Shown piece by piece: positions 17,860 to 22,113 of a stretch of 22,113 nt of DNA (position 1 is its first letter; each line of letters begins with the position of its first letter). Origin of the DNA: Isoetes engelmannii (taxonomy: Eukaryota > Streptophyta > Lycopodiopsida > Isoetales > Isoetaceae); contig JAANSK020260717.1 of the NCBI GenBank assembly GCA_011763485.2, positions 1 through 22,113 of the forward strand, in the 5' to 3' direction. Under the pieces are notes generated by a model. It searched no databases and was not told the DNA's origin. It saw only the letters and a list, made by a program, of their open reading frames with translations. Made by a program: the position numbers and the translations under genes.

Positions 17860-18751
17860 GCCTTGGCTGAGGAGAGGATGAGACTAGCAGAGCATTCTAG
17901 TTTTGGCCAAGTTAGCCCGCATGCCATTAAACTGACAGAAAGTGTCAGAGCATCCAGGTGACGTTGCATGTCTTCTGGAGTGTGGGCCAAGAGGTCTACG
18001 TCGTCAGCGTATATGAGTTACCGAACTATGTGATGCATGAGTTGAGCACCCACCCCTCCATGTTCAGCAAGCCAAGCTTCCAACTTATCAATGTAGAGGC
18101 CAAAGAGTGTCGGGGAGAAAGGGCAAACCTGACGCACTCCAATACTACTGATGCTCCCGATGATGTCAGACGGGCTGAGCATGCCTCATATAACCTATAA
18201 ATTGCATTTCGCAAGTCAACAGGGGTCCCAGCTGCTTCAGTCTGTCCCACAACTTGTCCCTAGACACATTGTCAAAAGCTTTTGTGAAATCCACAAAGCA
18301 ACAGTACAAGTTCCTGTTGAGAGTGAAGATATGATCAATGGTGGAGTTTCTGGGCTGAAAACCTGCATGTGTGAGAGCACGTACCTCCTCATCCTCTGCC
18401 CATATTGTCAACCATTGCTCTAGGATGCCAGAAAGACAGAGCTGACCATGATCGTGCGATAGTTGGCTGGGCAGTGAGAGTACCTGTCTTGTATATGGGA
18501 ACAACTCTACTAGCAGTCCACTATGGGAAAAGCCTTCTTGCAGTGCTCTATTAAATATTGCCGTCAGGACAGGCCCCATTGGAGCCAGCCCATTTGAGAA
18601 GCTCTGCTTGCATGGCATCCAAATCTGCTGCCTTCCCATGAGCGAGGCACTGTAGGCCCATTATCACATCTCCCTCTGTAATGACTAGTGCTAGGTCCAT
18701 CTGTGGGGGTATTGCTGCCCGACCCCTCACTGGGTCATAAAGTTGTTGCAA
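17860..18751 (-). pseudogene. LINE A ORF2 reverse transcriptase domain (frameshifted)
   Basis: Minus-strand order of motifs: GKAADLDAMQAELLKWAG (about 18660-18590), HAGFQPRNSTIDHIFTL and CCFVDFTKAFDNVSRDKLWD (about 18390-18235, the first catalytic Asp region), then SPTLFGLYIDKLEAWL (about 18115-18065) and IYADDVDLLAHTPEDMQRHL (active site, YADD at 18000-18011), followed by YKYLGIEFSTTTHWD. The pieces lie in different frames and a TAG-type stop precedes LIYADD. Reverse transcriptase of target-primed retrotransposition; not functional here. Confidence 0.85.
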
Positions 18752-19259
18752 GTATTGTACCCATTGCTCCGAGGTGATATTCCAGTAGGTTGCAGAGGCT
18801 TGCCCAGTACCCTTCTCCAGAATGTCTTCGGGCGATTATCTAGGAGACATAACATTTGTTGCTGGTGTTCTTCTAGGTATCTGGCTCTTGAAGAAGGCAC
18901 GATATTCTTGGATGGCTTGTGGGTGCAAGGCCGGATAAGTGACTTGTCGTAGCCAACATTTGAAACTGCATATATTCATCATCAAACCACTGGTTGCGAG
19001 GGTAGGTGGTAGCTCCCAAGGGCCTCCCGGAGCGGCCTCTTTCAAAGCAACTGTTAGCAGCCGTGATGAGCACCTGAGTCAATTGGGCAGCCTGTTGATG
19101 CAATGTGGGAAGTTGCAGTATTTCCTCTAGGTCATGTTCAATCATCTGGGCATAAGTCTCGGCATGATCATAGTCAAGCGCAGCTGGGACACACGTGTTA
19201 TTGAGGCAGTGGGCGTGTGGGCCGTCTGCCAGTCCACGTGCAAGAGAAGGGGTAGGTGG

Positions 19260-20020
19260 TCTCAGTCTATTTCCTCATCTCAACTATCTTTCCGATGCCA
19301 AAGGGGCTGATCAGATGCAAATCCTGCTACTCCACCAGCACGTAATCCACAACACTGGAACCCCCCCCCTGGTTCTCCTGTCTACATGTGCACTATCTGG
19401 AGGACGGCCATTGGGCCAGCCCATTGCAAATGATCAAGTCAAAGATGTGACATAGCAACAACAACTGTCTGCCACAGCATGTAACCTGATGGTCATCTGA
19501 TGTCCTTGGCCAAGCTACCTCTGTGGGGTTTAGCTGCAAAACATCCTCTACCAAGGGTTCGGGTTTTGGGACCTGCTCCACCCTCGTGCGTGCATTAAAG
19601 TCTCTAAACAACATGACCTTGCCCAATTGTTTGTGCTGTTGTATGTCATCATATAAATCGACATAGGGCTCCAACCTATCCACATCTGAATGAGTGGTGT
19701 AGAAGTTGCTGTCAGCATGTGGAAAGTAGCATGCCGCCACAAAGAGGGGGTTTTCACTGCCATGCTACACTCGTATCCACAAGTAGCGATTATGTCTGTC
19801 TGTCTTTTGTAGAGAGATTGATTCTGCCAAGCGTGTACGATAGTAGCAGGCAACCTCCCATGTCCACGCTTGCCTGTGCGCTCATTGAACACCGAGCCTG
19901 GGGGGTCTAGTAATTTGTGCCCTGCATGTTTCCATATTTCCATAAGGAAAATGAGATCCATATCTACTGCAATGGAATTGAGACTTTCTCCTTTCTATCA
20001 AGGGCAGCCACGACAGTTCT
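19260..20020 (-). pseudogene. LINE A ORF2 endonuclease domain (frameshifted)
   Basis: Matches an AP-endonuclease-like (EEP) fold: an N-terminal part with DLIFLMEIWKH (catalytic Glu position), ACYFPHADSNFY, then VMLFRDFNART (about 19608-19585, family consensus GDFNAR with Gly changed to Arg), CHIFDLIICNGLAQWP and GGGSSVVDYVLVE near 19340. A frameshift lies near 19740 and stops occur downstream. It would nick target DNA in an active element. Confidence 0.8.
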
Positions 20021-20080
20021 AGGACACCATACGAAGGTGCAATTCCTATTTGTCAGCATGAGAGGCATATACACGAGGAG

Positions 20081-20659
20081 TTATGGCGACTGCGGGGGGT
20101 GATTTGCTGTGCATGAGCAAGAGCAGTGGAAGCAACAGAGGTAGAAGTGGTCGGCAGGAGCTGGTGGAGCAGGAGCATTAGGAGGGGTAGTTGTGGCAGG
20201 TATTGAAGTGGCAGCAATGGTAGCAGCTCTTGTGGTGGTAGCACGAGGACCTCCGGGCGCTGCAGTAGCATGATGTAGCGCATCTGTGATGTCAATAGGT
20301 GCTGGTCGAAAAATTTGCATTTTGCCTTGGACCAATCCTATGGCCCCGCCTTGGTGGCAGACATTCCTAACCTGAGCCAACTCTCGCCGGCGAGACTCCT
20401 CTTGTGCCGGAGTGAGATCCTGGTCAACGGACCAGGTGGTCCCCTTCAACTGCTTGCTTTGACGCAATATTGTGTCTCGCACCCGCGTGTCTGCAACTGT
20501 GAACATGACAATGTGTGGGTGATCAGGGCGTCGAGCACCAAGACAGCTTGCCCAAGCCATGTGTACTAGTGTCTGTAATGTCATGCGAGAAAGAACCAGA
20601 TCTTGGAGGTGGCGGATGAGATTCTCCCCTTCCTCTTTTGGAAGGCCACGTACCACCAC
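20081..20659 (-). pseudogene. LINE A ORF1 RNA-binding-like domain with proline/alanine/threonine-rich tail
   Basis: Open for 192 codons. The first ~120 residues (VRGLPKEEGENLIRHLQDLV, HPHIVMFTVADTRVRDTIL, SVDQDLTPAQEESRRREL) follow the pattern of L1-type ORF1 RRM/C-terminal domains, which coat the element's RNA. The remainder is low-complexity Ala/Pro/Thr-rich. The ATG at 20659 is probably not the true start: frame breaks separate it from the coiled-coil part upstream. Assignment rests on pattern, not on a search. Confidence 0.6.
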
Positions 20660-21068
20660 ATTGTGGCTCCTTCGTCTCCGTTCCTATTGCTCTCTACCCT
20701 TCGGAGCGATGTTGACCTTTGCAGCATGTGGTGGCTGTGGTCTATAAGGTGAGGGTTGTGGCCTGTGCTCAGGGTGCGACGACGCTGGGCGTCGTGATGA
20801 GGCAGCAATTGCATGTTTGGGCTGGTGTCTTGCAGGCTTTTGATCCTTTGGAATAGGCATATTATGTGGATGCACACGTATATGAGCATGGGCAGAAGTT
20901 GTTGGATGCTGGGTAGCCTTCACCCCTTGCATCTGAGACCTTAGCTCTTATAGGAGCCTTTCCTGTTCTGTCAATTCGATCATGCAATGTTTCAGCCGAA
21001 CATGAGCTTTTGCATGGAGGCCCTTGCCCTGCTGAGCAACTGAGGTATGTAGCCCATGCACCTTAATC

Positions 21069-21355
21069 CTACACAACGGCCTTATGTTCCAGCCCCTGAA
21101 GTTTGGAAGCCACCTCCATATCCCTAGATGTAGAGGTTTCCTCAAAATGACCGACCTTGGCCTGGAGGGCTACCATCTCTTCAGCTTTTGTGCGCAATTG
21201 ATCTAAGAGTGTCTGAGTTTCTTGCTCAAAATGTTCTCTGGCATGAACCATGGTGTCAATGCCGGAGGACAGGGCATCCAATCTAGTCTGGAAATCAGCA
21301 AGTCTTGCCCTATCTTGTTGCCTTTCAAAGTGTGCTTTGAGCTTGAGTGCAGTAG
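21069..21355 (-). pseudogene. LINE A ORF1 coiled-coil segment
   Basis: Minus-strand reading gives a heptad-rich, charged helix (LADFQTRLDALSSGIDTMVH, HFEQETQTLLDQLRTKAEEM, VALQAKVGHFEE), typical of the trimerising coiled coil of LINE ORF1 proteins. The reading frame extends left to an ATG at 21431, but those first ~25 codons overlap LINE C sequence in another frame, so they are probably not part of the gene. The + strand 20660-21068 interval between this and the RNA-binding part is out of frame. Confidence 0.6.
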
Positions 21356-21359
21356 AAGG

Positions 21360-21786
21360 GGATTTAGAAAAAGAGCCATCTAAACTAGTTTTGTTGCAAG
21401 AGCTTGTGCCTGGACAAATAGATCCTTGCATCCCATCCCACCATATTTTTTAGGGAGAGTCAGATTATCCCAAGTACCATTCTCGATCCATGCCATATGA
21501 AGTCTCTAATTACAATTCCCAGAGATTTATAGGATTTCCTATCTGCAATAATAGCTGAAGAAAAGAAAATGTGACTATTGGCAATTACATAGTTTATAAT
21601 CCTAATTCTTCTTGCAAGAGAGTGGGATTTGGTGTATAACTGAATGTTTTTCTTCAACTTGTCCATCTGCAATGATGCACAACACCTCAGAATTGAAACA
21701 TGCAGATGGGACATGATGAGCGTGAAAACAGGGTATGTCAATATTGTTAAATGGGGGCTACTGAAGATGAATGCCACACTCTTCAT
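21360..21786 (-). pseudogene. LINE C: C-terminal part of a plant L1-like ORF2
   Basis: Minus strand reads MDKLKKNIQLYTKSHSLARR and IRIINYVIANSHIFFSS, then VIRDFIWHGS. After a one-base shift near 21475 it continues TWDNLTLPKKYGGMGCKDL and AQALATKLV, then RWLFF after another shift. This is the classic post-reverse-transcriptase region of plant L1 LINEs (LAGRI...IRDFLW, then W...PK..GG.G..DL). The rest of the element was not found. LINE A begins just downstream on this strand. Confidence 0.8.
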
Positions 21787-22042
21787 ATTTACCTAGCCTT
21801 TGTGACTATTCAAGCATGATATGCTGATTTCATTACACATAATCAACCACTATATTTACTCTTGCAAATGCCTGTATTAATGTTATTATCATCCTACATT
21901 CTAGAGGTTTTTGACAAGCGAGACCTTAAGTCCTGCATCGGTACATTGATATGTAGAAACGTGTAGTCGTACAATTTCTCAATGAGTCTATTATTGCTAA
22001 TATTTTTCCGTTGAACCCTTCAGGGCAGGGGCTTTTAAACCC

Positions 22043-22043
<1 letters not shown>
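21787..22043. other. no recognised gene (possibly more LINE C)
   Basis: No convincing motif. By position the upstream reverse transcriptase of LINE C would be expected on the minus strand here, but I cannot read its active-site motifs. It may be a 5' truncation or decay. Confidence 0.35.

Positions 22044-22113
<70 letters not shown>
22044..22113. repeat. (AG)n microsatellite at the right edge
   Basis: A pure AG dinucleotide run of 70 bases that reaches the right end of the window. Confidence 0.97.

Larger units (their letters stand above)
16619..21355 (-). mobile_element. LINE A: near full-length, decayed non-LTR retrotransposon
   Basis: On the minus strand the order is ORF1 with a coiled coil (21355-21069) and an RNA-binding-like domain (20659-20081), then ORF2 with an AP-like endonuclease (about 20020-19260), reverse transcriptase (about 18750-17860) and a C-terminal zinc-knuckle region ending at a stop at 16721, then about 100 bases of 3' UTR and a (TATTC)5 tail. 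Length is about 4.7 kb. ORF2 is broken into many frames and has a stop directly before the active-site YADD, so it is inactive. Its 5' boundary is inferred from where LINE C codons stop. I did not find a target-site duplication. Confidence 0.85.

Noticed and set aside
18743-20747. Numerous + strand ORFs of 60-90 codons over LINE A
   Set aside because: Antisense to recognisable LINE endonuclease, reverse transcriptase and ORF1 codons.
1-22113. CRISPR array, bacterial operon or viral cassette
   Set aside because: No spaced direct repeats, no ribosome-binding-site-led gene strings and no capsid or integrase-type viral genes; introns show the DNA is eukaryotic.

Overview
This is eukaryotic nuclear DNA, almost certainly from a land plant. 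The main evidence is a complete, intron-rich gene for RPC2 (NRPC2), the second-largest subunit of RNA polymerase III. Its predicted protein reads like the plant orthologue throughout. The repeat content (three kinds of LINE, a Merlin-type DNA transposon, a small LTR, hairpin elements, long AG microsatellites) fits a repeat-rich plant genome. I would guess a seed-free plant (bryophyte, lycophyte or fern), but the sequence does not settle this.

Layout. 1-889: AG microsatellites and upstream sequence with no recognised gene; a strong splice donor at 784 suggests an untranslated or short first exon. 890-12461: RPC2 on the + strand. I rebuilt 36 exons (35 introns, all GT-AG) by following conserved protein blocks. 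The phases agree across every junction, giving 1141 codons plus a stop from the ATG at 890 with no frameshift or internal stop, so the gene looks intact. Several introns carry insertions: two adjacent inverted-repeat elements in intron 13, an LTR and an unexplained minus-strand ORF in intron 14, unassigned sequence in intron 16, and a duplicated 3' splice site in intron 17.

12462-15200: 3' UTR with an AATAAA, then a decayed + strand Merlin/IS1595-like transposase (13122-14027) broken by stops, frameshifts and an 86-bp tandem duplication. A fragment of an ARF-family small GTPase gene (about 14840-14969) and long T tracts follow.

15234-22045: minus-strand retrotransposon remains. A reverse transcriptase fragment (LINE B, 16067-16613) abuts the 3' tail of a near full-length but decayed LINE (LINE A, about 16619-21355) with ORF1, endonuclease, reverse transcriptase and C-terminal zinc knuckle. 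LINE A's 5' side abuts the C-terminal part of a third, plant L1-like element (LINE C, about 21360-21786). The window ends in another AG microsatellite.

The only gene that looks functional is RPC2, a housekeeping gene needed for tRNA, 5S rRNA and other small RNA synthesis. The rest is transposon debris and fragments around it. I did not find a convincing new multi-gene system. The most unusual items are the paired foldback elements in the RPC2 intron, the Merlin relic, the ARF fragment and the pentanucleotide-tailed LINE.
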